Virus record (IMG/VR): IMGVR_UViG_3300025013_000125 | Span: 1 to 40,468 of that record | Reading direction: 5' to 3' (one strand) | Source: a virus | DNA length: 40,468 nucleotides | In this document: positions 13,708 to 22,424 of the stretch, piece after piece | Layout: each line of letters begins with the position of its first letter | Position numbering within the stretch: the first letter of the stretch is position 1 | Notes under the pieces: model-generated | Database searches by the model: none | Told to the model about the DNA's origin: nothing | The model's input: the letters and a program-made list of their open reading frames with translations, nothing else | Position numbers and translations under genes: made by a program

Positions 13708-15214
13708 GCGTCCGGTTCTGACAGAAGGCCAGTTCGACAAGCAGGTGGACGAACTCAAGAAGTGGATCCGCGAAAGCGTCTCCCCTTTCGAGGACGACAC
13801 CGCCGCCAAGAAAAAGGCTCGCATCGAGCGCGGCCGCACCGATCTGCTCTTCTTCTGCCTGACCTACCTGCCGCACTACTTTTCCTGCGACTTCGGCGAG
13901 TGCCACCCGGAGTGGCAGGAGGTGACCGAGCTTGCCGACCGGTTCGCCGTGGTGGGCGCACCGCGCGAGATGGCCAAGTCGACCTTCTTCACCCTGGGCA
14001 ACCCGGTGCACAAGATCTGCTACGCGCTGAAGCATTTCATCTGGCCCTGCTCCGACACGCACGAGCAGGCCACAGGGTTCAGCCTGCAGATCAAGCTGGA
14101 GCTGGAGGAAAACCCGCGCATCCGTCACGACTTCGGCAACCTGAAGACCAAGAACTGGAGCGACGACGAGTTCGAGACATCCAACGGCGTCAAGGTCCTG
14201 GCGCGCGGCCGCGGCGACAAGGTGAGGGGCATCAGGCACCGCCAGCATCGCCCGGACATGGCCATCTTCGACGACATGGAAAACGACGAGACGGTGGAAA
14301 ACCCGCGTACCACCAAGAAGATCTTGAACTGGATGCGCGGCGCCGTGCTCGGGTCGCTCGGCAAGGGGTACTCGGCCATCATGGTGGGCAACCTGTTTCA
14401 CCCGCTCTCCGCCATCTGCCAGCTGATCGCCGACGTGGACGACGAAGGGAACAAGCGCTACTTCTCCCGGGTCTATCACCTGATCGTGGACGAGGGCGGT
14501 CCCAACGAGCGCTCGCTCTGGCCGGCCAACTGGCCCATGTCGCGCATCCTGCAAAAGCGCCACGACGTCGGCAGCTACACCTTCAACAAGGAGTACATGA
14601 ACAAGGTTGGCACCGAGGATACCCCGTTCCCTGAGGAACAGACGAAGTACTACGGCCGCATCGAGATGGTGAACCGCAAGCTGATCTTCGTGACGGCGAT
14701 CGACCCCTCGGCCACGGCCACCAGCGGCTCCGACTTCCGGGCCGTGGTGACCTACGGATTCGACCCGAAGGACATGCTCTTTCCCTGCATGCACGCCTGG
14801 ATCAAGAAGCGCTCCATCAACGAGATGCTGGCGGCGGCCTACCAGCAAAACGACCAGTACCCGGGCATGGTGGCCATCGAGGACAACATGCTGAAGGACT
14901 TCCTGCATCAGGCCATCCACAACTATGCCAAGGAGGTCGGGCGCTATCTTCCCTGGACTCCGATGCAGCACTCGACCAACAAGATCGGCCGGATCGTCGG
15001 CACCTGCTCCTACCTGTGGGAACACGGCAAGATGCTCTTCGAGAAGGGGCACAGCGACCAGGCGCGGCTGATCGAGCAGTTCATCTACATCTACAACGCC
15101 ACGGTGAACGATGACGGGCCCGACGCCGCGGAAATGGCGATCAGCAAGCTGATGGGGGGTATGGGCATAAAAACGACAGACGCATTACCAGAATTCGGGG
15201 AGGCCTTCGCATGA
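13700..15214 (+). CDS. Terminase large subunit (Mu gp28-like)
   Basis: This 504-aa protein is the packaging motor ATPase and headful nuclease. Its Walker-A-like loop is APREMAKST (87-95, K93), and Walker B is DMAIFDDME (186-194) with the catalytic Glu after the Asp pair. The RNase-H-like nuclease domain shows D335 (AIDPSA), E394-D395 (AIEDN) and D475 (DDGPDAAEMA). The start is GTG 13700 inside the end of the small terminase gene. The deviant Walker A is usual for terminases. It overlaps the portal gene by four bases. Confidence 0.93.
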   Translation: MRKRPVLTEGQFDKQVDELKKWIRESVSPFEDDTAAKKKARIERGRTDLLFFCLTYLPHYFSCDFGECHPEWQEVTELADRFAVVGAPREMAKSTFFTLGNPVHKICYALKHFIWPCSDTHEQATGFSLQIKLELEENPRIRHDFGNLKTKNWSDDEFETSNGVKVLARGRGDKVRGIRHRQHRPDMAIFDDMENDETVENPRTTKKILNWMRGAVLGSLGKGYSAIMVGNLFHPLSAICQLIADVDDEGNKRYFSRVYHLIVDEGGPNERSLWPANWPMSRILQKRHDVGSYTFNKEYMNKVGTEDTPFPEEQTKYYGRIEMVNRKLIFVTAIDPSATATSGSDFRAVVTYGFDPKDMLFPCMHAWIKKRSINEMLAAAYQQNDQYPGMVAIEDNMLKDFLHQAIHNYAKEVGRYLPWTPMQHSTNKIGRIVGTCSYLWEHGKMLFEKGHSDQARLIEQFIYIYNATVNDDGPDAAEMAISKLMGGMGIKTTDALPEFGEAFA

Positions 15215-17490
15215 GCTGGTGGAACCCGTTCGCCAAAGCAGCGCGTCCGGACGTGCTGCCGGGGCGTCAATCCGAACCGGAAGACAACATCGGCGGCGTG
15301 ATCAGCAAGCTGTCGGGCTTCTACAACTTCACGGCCGCGCCCTTCGACCTGCGCGCCCTGGAGGTGCTGGAGCTGTTGGGCATGCTCAACCCGGACGTGT
15401 CCCAGGTGCTCAGCATCTGGGTCAACCTGGGCAACACCGGCCATGACCTGGAGGTCGAGGGCCGCAACCCCCAGGCGGTGCTGGACCGGCTCAATAAGCT
15501 GGCCGCCGGCGTCTACCAGACGGGGGGTGGCATCGACGGCATGGTGAACCACTTCCTGCGCCAGATTCCGCTCATGGGCGCGCTGTCGGCCGAGTGGGTG
15601 GTGGCGGACCGCATCGAGGACGGCCTCGCCGATTGCGTGGTGGTGCCGGTGAAGCGAATCCGCTGGCAGCGTGTCGACGGCCAGTGGGCGCCCTTCCAGA
15701 TCACCAACGCCATCACGGGCGGCAACATGGGGCATGTCCCGCTCAACCCGCTCACTTACAGCTACATGCCGCTGCAGACCAACGACGGCAACCCCTACGC
15801 CATCCCGCTTTTCCTGTCGGCGCTGAAGAACATCGGCGTTCAGATCGACGCCACCGGCAACGTGGGCGCCATCATCCGCAAGATGGGCCTGGTCGGTTTC
15901 GTCGATGTGGCACTGGAGGTGCCGGACCGCAAGGGGGGCGAGAGCGACGAGTCCTTCGCGGCCCGCTGTACGACCCGGCTCAAGAACTATGCGGCATCCT
16001 ACGCGGCGGGGCTCTCCAAGGGGGTGGCGGTCCATTACAAGGACCAGGAGATCAAGCACAACGCCATGTCGCCAGGGGCGGCCGCCGGCGCGAAGAGCAT
16101 CTTCGACATGAACGAGGAGCAGGTCTTTTCCGGGCTGGACGCCCCCCCCTCCATGTGCGGGCGCAGCTACTCGACCACAGAGACCTATGCCGAGGTGGAC
16201 TTCGAGAAGATGATCACCAAACTCAGCAACGGCCGGCGCGTCGTGAAGCGCTTCCTGGAGAAGGGGTACGGTCTGGATCTCTTGTTGAGCGGCATCGATG
16301 CGCAGGTCTCGGTCAACTTCCACGAGAACAGCGCCTTCAAGCGCAAGGAGAAGGAAGAGGCCGAGGGGGAGAAGATCAAGAACGTCTTGAGTAAGCGCGA
16401 CGCGGGGATCATCAGCGACGACGAGGCGGCTCAGGAGCTGGGGTACGAGAAGGCGACCGGGAGAAAGGCCGGGGAGGTGCCGCCCTGGCTCTCCGCCAAA
16501 GCAGGCACCGGGCTCCATGGGGCGCCGGGCTCGCCCCTGCGTTTTACCTTCAACCGCAAATCGTCGCGCTACGAGTTCGCACAGGAGCGGATCGCGGTGC
16601 TGGAGACCCCCGCCGACGACCGGCGGGACCAGAGCTATCAGGCGGCGCTGGAAAGCGTGCTGATCGGCCCCGAGGAGGCGGCGCTCGCGGCGGCGATCGC
16701 GGCGGGCGACAAGGAGTTCGTCTCGGCCCGGGCGTTCGCCACGGCGGTCTGGGAGGCTTTCGCTTTCACCCTGCGCGAGGAGATCGGCAAGAGCTCGGTG
16801 ATGCGGGTCTGCAACCGCTTCACCCTGGACGAGTGGAAGCGCTGGCGCTACGAGGACAAGAACCACCTGGCGGCGAGCCGTGGGGCCCGGCGTCTGGCGT
16901 CGAAGATCGACATCGGGCTGGTGGACAAGAACGCGCTCAAATACATCACCAACGTGGAGCAGTTCTACTTCGGCCGCGGCAACTATCTGGCCCAGGACGA
17001 TGTGACCGGCAAACAGTTCGTCTCCTGGCTCCAGGAGGAGTACATCGCCAAGGGTCTCAGCATCCGGGACGACGCCACCTGGGCTGAGTTCAAGGCGAAC
17101 TTCGGCAAGCTGGTGGAGCAGTCGAGCTACCAGAAGATCGAGCAGATCGTCTCCACCACCATGGGGCGCATCCAGAACATGGGGCAGACGCTGTCGCTGT
17201 ACGAGGCGGGCGCCACGACCTACGTGATCGTCGGACCCCGAACCGCCCCCATCTGCCAGCACTGCCTGGCCATGCTGGGGCGGAAGTTCCAGGTGAAGGT
17301 GGCGGCGGAGCGCCTGGCCAAGATCCTGGACAAGGGTTTCGAGAAGCCGGCCGACCTCCCCCCTTTCCTGAGCTCCAAATATAATGCGGACCAGGTGAAG
17401 GCCATGACGGATGAGGAGCTGCAGGCGGAGGGTTTCGAGACGGCGCCCTTCCACCCCAAATGCAGGCATCGCAAGGCGATAGTGGAGTAA
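15211..17490 (+). CDS. Portal protein fused to a MuF-like head morphogenesis domain
   Basis: Residues about 1-480 of this 759-aa protein match the DUF935/Mu gp29 portal (KRIRWQRVDGQWAPFQI, then DAPPSMCGRSYSTTETYAEV). The C-terminal 200 residues match the MuF/SPP1 gp7 minor head protein: IVGPRTAPICQHCLAMLGRK with C682 and C685, and the closing FHPKCRHR at 747-753. In Mu these are two genes (gp29 and gp30). Here they are one continuous frame, and no separate MuF gene follows. The portal is the DNA gate of the head; MuF proteins sit inside near it, sometimes ejected. ATGA overlap with the terminase gene. Confidence 0.88.
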   Translation: MSWWNPFAKAARPDVLPGRQSEPEDNIGGVISKLSGFYNFTAAPFDLRALEVLELLGMLNPDVSQVLSIWVNLGNTGHDLEVEGRNPQAVLDRLNKLAAGVYQTGGGIDGMVNHFLRQIPLMGALSAEWVVADRIEDGLADCVVVPVKRIRWQRVDGQWAPFQITNAITGGNMGHVPLNPLTYSYMPLQTNDGNPYAIPLFLSALKNIGVQIDATGNVGAIIRKMGLVGFVDVALEVPDRKGGESDESFAARCTTRLKNYAASYAAGLSKGVAVHYKDQEIKHNAMSPGAAAGAKSIFDMNEEQVFSGLDAPPSMCGRSYSTTETYAEVDFEKMITKLSNGRRVVKRFLEKGYGLDLLLSGIDAQVSVNFHENSAFKRKEKEEAEGEKIKNVLSKRDAGIISDDEAAQELGYEKATGRKAGEVPPWLSAKAGTGLHGAPGSPLRFTFNRKSSRYEFAQERIAVLETPADDRRDQSYQAALESVLIGPEEAALAAAIAAGDKEFVSARAFATAVWEAFAFTLREEIGKSSVMRVCNRFTLDEWKRWRYEDKNHLAASRGARRLASKIDIGLVDKNALKYITNVEQFYFGRGNYLAQDDVTGKQFVSWLQEEYIAKGLSIRDDATWAEFKANFGKLVEQSSYQKIEQIVSTTMGRIQNMGQTLSLYEAGATTYVIVGPRTAPICQHCLAMLGRKFQVKVAAERLAKILDKGFEKPADLPPFLSSKYNADQVKAMTDEELQAEGFETAPFHPKCRHRKAIVE

Positions 17491-17523
17491 CGGTATGCCC
17501 CGGGGGTGGTTACCCCGTTCATG

Positions 17524-17556
17524 AACTAAATTTCGACGCCTCAGGGCGGTTTAGTT
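17524..17556 (+). promoter_or_regulatory. Hairpin before the protease gene
   Basis: AACTAAA (17524-17530) and TTTAGTT (17550-17556) enclose CGCC/GGCG (17537-17548). It occupies the gap between the portal stop and the protease ribosome site (AGGGAGG, 17565-17571). It could tune translation or mRNA cleavage. Confidence 0.35.
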
Positions 17557-17576
17557 GGGTCATCAGGGAGGCTGAT

Positions 17577-18674
17577 ATGGCGGAAGCCGCAAGGAAACAG
17601 TTTCAGGTCATCAAGGAAGGTTTTGCCCGGGCCACCTTCGGCGGCGCGCTGGCCGGGTGCGACACGACGGCGGTGGGAGGCCCTATCAACTTCGCCGCGG
17701 TGGAGGAGAACGGCGGGCGCAACCCGGAGGAGTACTTCGTCACCAACTCCCGGCTGCTCTCCATGGCGGTGACCCCGTACCGCAAGTTCGACTTCACCCG
17801 GGCCGGGGTGCTGAAGGCGGCGACCGGCATGTTTGAGGGTTTGACGCTCTACGCCAACCATTGGGCCGACGTCAACAACTGGAAGGGGCTGGTCGAGGGG
17901 TGCGTCTGGGACGACCAGAACACGCCGCCCGGCATCAACGGCAGGCTGGTGGTCGACAAGATCGTGGACCCCAAACTGGCCCGCGGGGTGGAGACCAAGG
18001 CACTGCGTTCGGTGAGCGTCACCATCTGGTTCAAATACGAGCGCAGCCATCCGGACCTCGCCAACTTCTACGACCGCCTGGGAGAGATGGTGGACGGGGA
18101 GATGGTGCGTTTCATCATCCTGGAGATCACCCAGGCCGGCGAGGTTTCCATCGTCTGGGAGGGGGAGGATCCGCACGCTAAAACTTTTGGCGCGCCGGGC
18201 AGCGAAACCGGCGCTTCGTTATCAACCACGCAAGGAGAGGCGGATATGAAACTGACGGCTGCAACATTGACGGCGCTTGGCATAACGGCGGGCACCGAGG
18301 TCACCGAGTCGATGCTCGAGGAGAAGCTCAACGCCACCATCACCGGGTTCAAGACCCAGATCGAGAGCCTGAAGCTGGACGCCGCGGTCGGCGTGGCCAC
18401 GCTCACCGAGACCCGCGAACGGGCCGTGACGCTCTACAAGGCCGCCAAGGGCGAGAAGTCGGTGGAGTCCTTTATCACCACGGTGATCGATAAGGCGGAC
18501 CTGGCCACGGCCCGGGCCTTCTGCGAGGAGTACCAGCTCGCTGTGGACCAGAGCGTGCCGCTCTCCTGCCCGAAATGCGGGGAGAAGCTCTCCCGGCGGA
18601 GCTCGGTACCGGAGCCGGTGGGCGGCGAGCTGGGTGCCGGAGATAAGCGGTTCGAGGATTACAAGGGGATCTGA
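17577..18674 (+). CDS. I: Prohead protease with C-terminal scaffold (Mu I-like)
   Basis: This 365-aa protein processes the prohead. The N-terminal half shows features of phage prohead serine proteases: a His in LTLYANHWADVNNW and a Ser in ALRSVSVTIWFKY about 60 residues later. Residues from about 224 are a helical scaffold-like part, and a CPKCGEK zinc-ribbon-like half-site lies near the end. In Mu the protease I and scaffold Z share their C-terminus, and the same arrangement is visible here. I chose ATG 17577 with AGGGAGG upstream. An open frame back to 17460 (sequence ELNFDASGRFSWV) is coding-like and could contribute residues if an unusual start is used. Confidence 0.75.
   Translation: MAEAARKQFQVIKEGFARATFGGALAGCDTTAVGGPINFAAVEENGGRNPEEYFVTNSRLLSMAVTPYRKFDFTRAGVLKAATGMFEGLTLYANHWADVNNWKGLVEGCVWDDQNTPPGINGRLVVDKIVDPKLARGVETKALRSVSVTIWFKYERSHPDLANFYDRLGEMVDGEMVRFIILEITQAGEVSIVWEGEDPHAKTFGAPGSETGASLSTTQGEADMKLTAATLTALGITAGTEVTESMLEEKLNATITGFKTQIESLKLDAAVGVATLTETRERAVTLYKAAKGEKSVESFITTVIDKADLATARAFCEEYQLAVDQSVPLSCPKCGEKLSRRSSVPEPVGGELGAGDKRFEDYKGI
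18246..18674 (+). CDS. Z: Nested in-frame scaffold protein (Mu Z-like)
   Basis: An internal ATG at 18246, in the same frame as the protease, is preceded by CAAGGAG (18231-18237), eight bases away, an excellent ribosome site inside coding sequence. It would make a 142-aa protein equal to the protease C-terminus: TAATLTALGITAGTEVTESM, helices to about 90, then the CPKCGEK segment. In Mu, Z is made in this way from the I gene and serves as internal scaffold. Expression of the short form is inferred from the site and the Mu precedent. Confidence 0.7.
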   Translation: MKLTAATLTALGITAGTEVTESMLEEKLNATITGFKTQIESLKLDAAVGVATLTETRERAVTLYKAAKGEKSVESFITTVIDKADLATARAFCEEYQLAVDQSVPLSCPKCGEKLSRRSSVPEPVGGELGAGDKRFEDYKGI

Positions 18675-18744
18675 CAGAGTGCTCGGGGAAGGGGCCTAAA
18701 GGACTGCAGGGAATCAGGGGACATCTACTAAAAGGAGCATTTCT

Positions 18745-19458
18745 ATGTGGGGAATCGGATACGACGGTATTGGGGTGAGAACGCTGGCGGTACTTATCGC
18801 GGCGGCGATCGGCGCCGCGGATGAGGGGAAGGTGGTTTGTGTCAGCGCCAACGACACGGTCGATCTGTGCGACGCGGAGGACAACTTCTGCGCCGTGCTG
18901 AAAAAGGTCGAGGCCGACAGCAGGATGCCTGCGGGTACGATCCAGACCAAGGGCTTCGTGACTCTCAGTTATACCGGCAACCCGGGGCTGGGATTTCAGG
19001 AGCTGGTGGCCGATGGTGACGGTGGCGTGAAGCCGCCCGCGGCAGCGGTAAAGGCCGCCCTGGTGACCGGAGTGGTGGGCAACAACAACGCGCTGGCCTG
19101 GGCTGCGCGGATTTCCGGGGACGAGGGGAACGACATCAGCCTCGCGCTGCTGGACCCGGCTGGCAATGACAAGGCGCTTGCGGTCGACGTAGTCGGGCGC
19201 GACATCCTGGTAAGCCTGGCAACGGGCGGCGCCGGAGCCATCACCTCCACGGCTGCCGAGGTGATAGCGGCGGTCGAGGCGAGTGCCGCGAACGACCTGG
19301 TCACAGTGGACAACTCCGGAGCCTCGACTGGCGCGGCCGCAGTGGTAGCTGTGGCCCTGACGGATCTGGCCGGCGGCGCGGATGCCAGCGTCGGGCGCAA
19401 GCTCCATGTCTGGAATAAGGACACCGTCGCCGGGACTCTGGTGGTCGACCTCGGTTAA
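18745..19458 (+). CDS. Head decoration-type protein with inserted Ala-rich beta domain
   Basis: In this 237-aa protein the first 95 residues (MPAGTIQTKGFVTLSYTGNP followed by GFQELVADGDGGVK) and the last 15 (KLHVWNKDTVAGTLVVDLG) read as one small capsid cement or spike-type protein. Between them lies a 125-residue module (ISGDEGNDISLALLDPAGND, then TSTAAEVIAAVEASAA) of a type I have seen repeated in phage surface and sheath proteins. AAAGGAG precedes the ATG. Position before the capsid gene, where Mu-like phages often carry a decoration gene, supports the call. Confidence 0.6.
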   Translation: MWGIGYDGIGVRTLAVLIAAAIGAADEGKVVCVSANDTVDLCDAEDNFCAVLKKVEADSRMPAGTIQTKGFVTLSYTGNPGLGFQELVADGDGGVKPPAAAVKAALVTGVVGNNNALAWAARISGDEGNDISLALLDPAGNDKALAVDVVGRDILVSLATGGAGAITSTAAEVIAAVEASAANDLVTVDNSGASTGAAAVVAVALTDLAGGADASVGRKLHVWNKDTVAGTLVVDLG

Positions 19459-19463
19459 TACAG

Positions 19464-19478
19464 GGCGCCTGAGGCGCC
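19464..19478 (+). repeat. Short inverted repeat before the capsid gene
   Basis: GGCGCCT and AGGCGCC flank one base. It lies in the 50-base gap before the major capsid gene. No T-run follows, so it may be an mRNA-protecting hairpin. Confidence 0.4.
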
Positions 19479-19509
19479 ACTACTACTTCATGGTTCAAAG
19501 GAGCAAGAC

Positions 19510-20505
19510 ATGGCCAAGCTGCTTAAAGAGATGTACTCGCAGGCCCAGAAAGAAGGGGTGACATTTTCCGAACTGCTGGAGAGGGAAGCACCCTCCAAAG
19601 ATGCACGGCTCGACGCCTTCCAGTTCGAGCTGTACGACCGCAAGATCGACCTGAAACGGGACACGGTCGAAAGGTTCTACCAGACCAAGGAAGACTCGGT
19701 CCTGTTCCCCGAGTTCATCAACCGCAACGTCCGGATCGGCATTGCGGGGCTCGGTCGCCTGGATCTCACCCTGGACGAGCTGGTCGCCACTACCACCACC
19801 ATCGACTCCGGCGTCTACCAGACGATCAAGGCCGAATTCGACGCAAAAAAGATTGATTTCAAGCGGGTCACCGAAGGCGCGCCCTTCCCCACCGTCGCGA
19901 TCAGCGCGGGCAAGGAGTCCATCACCCTGGCCAAAATCGGCATTGGCATGGATGTGACCTATGAGGTGCTGCGGCGCATGAAGCTGCCGCTGTTGGCCAT
20001 CCACATGCAGCTGATCGGCCAGCGTCTGGCCAAGCGTAACGTGGCGTACGCCATGTACTCCATCATCAACGGCGACGGCAACGACAACGCCGCTGCACAG
20101 ACGCAGCCCACGGCGGTGTCTTATGACGCGCTGCTCGACTTCTACCTGGACATGGAGAACTGGGAGGCCACCGTCTGGTCGGCCAAAAAAGCCCTGCTCA
20201 AGACCATCTTCAAGCTGGACGAGTTCAAAGACCCGCTGCTCTTCGACACGGCGAAGACCGGAGACCTGGCCAAGGCGTTTGGTTACAACATCAAACGCTT
20301 CAACTGGACCGAGACCCCCCTGGGCGACGACATGCTGGTGGCGGTCGCCAAGAACGCGGCGCTGGAACTGGTCAAAGAAAGCGGCGCCGAGCTGGTCGAA
20401 ACGGACAAGGTGATCGACAAGCAGTTCGAAAAGACGGTGATCAGCCAGGTGATGGGCTTCAGCCGCATTTTCAAGGAAGCTGCCACCATCTTCAAGAAGC
20501 AGTAA
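19510..20505 (+). CDS. T: Major capsid protein (Mu T-like, HK97 fold)
   Basis: This 331-aa protein shows a long N-terminal helical arm, then patterns of an HK97-fold capsid. These include LDLTLDELVATTTTIDSGVY, VTEGAPFPTVAISAGKESI for the P-domain strand region, and a helix with AIHMQLIGQRLAKRNVAYAM. The central and C-terminal parts (WEATVWSAKKALLKTIF) fit the A-domain. It has a strong AAAGGAG site and sits at Mu gene T. It is the most abundant virion protein by role. Confidence 0.85.
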   Translation: MAKLLKEMYSQAQKEGVTFSELLEREAPSKDARLDAFQFELYDRKIDLKRDTVERFYQTKEDSVLFPEFINRNVRIGIAGLGRLDLTLDELVATTTTIDSGVYQTIKAEFDAKKIDFKRVTEGAPFPTVAISAGKESITLAKIGIGMDVTYEVLRRMKLPLLAIHMQLIGQRLAKRNVAYAMYSIINGDGNDNAAAQTQPTAVSYDALLDFYLDMENWEATVWSAKKALLKTIFKLDEFKDPLLFDTAKTGDLAKAFGYNIKRFNWTETPLGDDMLVAVAKNAALELVKESGAELVETDKVIDKQFEKTVISQVMGFSRIFKEAATIFKKQ

Positions 20506-20508
20506 GCC

Positions 20509-20883
20509 ATGGCCAGCCTGCTGGACATGGTGCGTAACAGGCTCCCGGACGAGGCGGCGCTGTTTGCCGCCTCGCTGGGGTCCGTCATTGAGGAGGCCCA
20601 GGCGGATGCCGGTCTGGAGGGGACTCCAGAGGCGCAACTTTCGACCCGGCAGAAGTCCCTGGTCGCCGATCTGGCGGCCAAGGCGCTGATCATGCCGGCG
20701 ATGTCGAAGTACAAGAAGAGCATGGAGGAGGCCGAGGGGGACGACGCGGGCAAGGTGAAGTTCGCGGACAAGCTCAAGTTCCTCCAGGAGATGAAGAAGG
20801 ACCTGGAGACCTCGATCGCGGAGCGCCGGTCGGCGCTGGCGACGGCCACCGATACCGGCGTGGCGATGATCCTGGTGGAGTGA
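20509..20883 (+). CDS. Small helical head protein of unknown function
   Basis: This 124-aa protein starts three bases after the capsid stop. Two helical parts (SLLDMVRNRLPDEAALFAAS and KLKFLQEMKKDLETSIAERR) are joined by an acidic linker. It lies where Mu carries gp35-type head-completion genes, so it may be a head-tail connector or capsid accessory. Not recognised by motif. Confidence 0.55.
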   Translation: MASLLDMVRNRLPDEAALFAASLGSVIEEAQADAGLEGTPEAQLSTRQKSLVADLAAKALIMPAMSKYKKSMEEAEGDDAGKVKFADKLKFLQEMKKDLETSIAERRSALATATDTGVAMILVE

Positions 20884-20891
20884 GGTAAAAG

Positions 20892-20929
20892 GCGGGGGCT
20901 GGTGGACCGGGGCTGGGGGATGGGGGCTG
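20892..20929. repeat. G-rich intergenic repeat, copy 1
   Basis: A run built from GGGGCTGGTGGACCGGGGC and GGGGGCTG units fills the gap between two head genes. Related copies are at 27253, 29551 and 30124. It could form G-quadruplex or act as a dispersed host repeat. Confidence 0.6.
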
Positions 20930-20932
20930 AAC

Positions 20933-21343
20933 GTGGATCTGCTCGAGCAAGAGAATGTTGACGATTTCCGCGCCGGGATGCGGGACGTGAGCGACACCTT
21001 CTACCGTACGCCGGTAACGGTACGCCGGGCCGGCAGCGCGGACGTGGACCTGCTGGTCGGCATGAAGCCGGACGACACGGGGCTGGACGGCGAGTCGCAC
21101 GGCGAAGTGAACGTCCGGGACGAGCGCAGCGAGCTGGTGGAGCGCTGGGTGATCAGCGTGAACCGGGATTACCTGGTGGAAAAGGGGCTGGTCGACCTGG
21201 AGGCGGACGAGGCGCACCAGCTGCTGATCACGGTAGAGGACTGGGTAATCGTCAAGAGCCAGCGCTTCGCCATCATCGGCATCAGCGACCGGGCGCTGTT
21301 TAGGGGTGTCCCCATCCTGGTGCGGTTGACGGTGGCCAGGTAA
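20933..21343 (+). CDS. Head-tail stopper-like protein
   Basis: This 136-aa protein starts at GTG 20933. It is beta-rich after a short helix (FYRTPVTVRRAGSADVDLLV, then LITVEDWVIVKSQRFAIIGI), in the manner of small head-closure proteins. The final A of its stop region overlaps the next ATG by one base. It is in the head-completion cluster between capsid and tail-joining genes. Family not certain. Confidence 0.55.
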   Translation: MDLLEQENVDDFRAGMRDVSDTFYRTPVTVRRAGSADVDLLVGMKPDDTGLDGESHGEVNVRDERSELVERWVISVNRDYLVEKGLVDLEADEAHQLLITVEDWVIVKSQRFAIIGISDRALFRGVPILVRLTVAR

Positions 21344-21825
21344 TGGCGCGATCGGTGGAGCTGACCGGGGACTGGGCGGTACTGAAGAAGGTGCTGGACA
21401 ACGCCTCGCCAAAGCTGAAAAGGGAGAGCCGGCGCACCATAGGCAAGCAACTGAAGAAGATCGAGGCAACGGTGCTCTCGCACCTCGACTCGCAGGACCT
21501 GGGCTGGCAGGAGCTGTCGGAGGCCTACCTGGAGAAGAAGGAGCGGGCGGGGCTCTCTCCGGACACGCTCAGGGCCACCAACCAGATGTACTCCAACATC
21601 ACCACGGCGCAGGAGAATGACTACTCCGGGGCGGTAGGGGTGATGAGGGGAGTGAAGACCAAGGAGGGGGAGGAGCTGACGGACATCGCCATCATCCATG
21701 AGCAGCCGGAGGATGACGGCAAGGTGATGCCGGCCAGGAAGCTCTGGAAGCCCACTTTCGACGAGATGCAGACGGGGATCGCGGCGGCGCTGAAGGGGAT
21801 AGCTATCGAGGTGTTCAAGAAATGA
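21343..21825 (+). CDS. Tail completion / virion morphogenesis protein (Mu G-like)
   Basis: In this 160-aa protein the layout WQELSEAYLEKKERAGLSPD is typical of phage virion-morphogenesis proteins of the Mu gpG / P2 gpS type. A later block (IAIIHEQPEDDGKVMPARKL) matches the HEFG-and-PARPF-like end of that family. Such proteins join tails to heads or complete the tail tip. It overlaps the next gene by four bases (ATGA). Confidence 0.7.
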   Translation: MARSVELTGDWAVLKKVLDNASPKLKRESRRTIGKQLKKIEATVLSHLDSQDLGWQELSEAYLEKKERAGLSPDTLRATNQMYSNITTAQENDYSGAVGVMRGVKTKEGEELTDIAIIHEQPEDDGKVMPARKLWKPTFDEMQTGIAAALKGIAIEVFKK

Positions 21826-22424
21826 AGGCCGCCTGCATCAAATACCTGACGGACCGGATGGAGGCGCTGCTGGCCCGGGACGGCGAGACGCTCCCCTACC
21901 GGGTGGCGGTCTCTGATGACGAGCTGCCGGCGAACCTCTTCTTCGACGAGCTACCGCTCGACTTCCTGAAAGACAACGACTGGGCGGCCTGCTGCCTGCC
22001 GCTGCAGGACCGCACCAAAAAGATGGGCCGGCTGTTCGCCCGGGGGCTCAATGAGGACAAGACGGAATTTACCCTTACCCGGCGGCGCTTTTCCCGGGAG
22101 ATCCTGTTTCGGTGCCTTATCTACGCGCCGACGGCGGTTGAGCTTTGGGGAGACGGGGAGCATGTCGGTCTGGTCGATCAGCTGGTCCAGGCGGTGGCGG
22201 AGCATAAGTACATTGCCGCCGGCGACGACAGCGCCATCAAGGTGGAGCCTCAGGATCTGGCTCGGCCCTTTGACTCTGCTGTTGAACAGGATAGGAAGCT
22301 CCGGCGCGCGCGGCTGGCGATTGTCCGGGTGCTGTTCACGGGCGGGGTGCAGGTGACTGCGACTCTGCCGGTGATAACGAGTGTCGAATTTGTACCAAGC
22401 GTTGGAGGAAACGATGATGTGTAG
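21822..22424 (+). CDS. Tail terminator-like protein (Mu gp37 position)
   Basis: In this 200-aa protein an N-terminal helix precedes alternating beta segments ([20 protein letters not shown], then [20 protein letters not shown]), as in phage tail terminators. It lies between the tail-completion gene and the tail cluster. Its last 11 bases overlap the start of the fibre gene. Assignment rests on order and secondary-structure impression. Confidence 0.5.
   Translation: MKAACIKYLTDRMEALLARDGETLPYRVAVSDDELPANLFFDELPLDFLKDNDWAACCLPLQDRTKKMGRLFARGLNEDKTEFTLTRRRFSREILFRCLIYAPTAVELWGDGEHVGLVDQLVQAVAEHKYIAAGDDSAIKVEPQDLARPFDSAVEQDRKLRRARLAIVRVLFTGGVQVTATLPVITSVEFVPSVGGNDDV

Noticed and set aside
13532-17469. 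Very long open frames on the minus strand opposite terminase and portal (506 and 792 codons), and 447 codons opposite the transposase
   Set aside because: They mirror high-GC3 coding genes on the + strand, have no ribosome sites and read as His/Arg/Leu/Val-rich low-information sequence. They are shadows.
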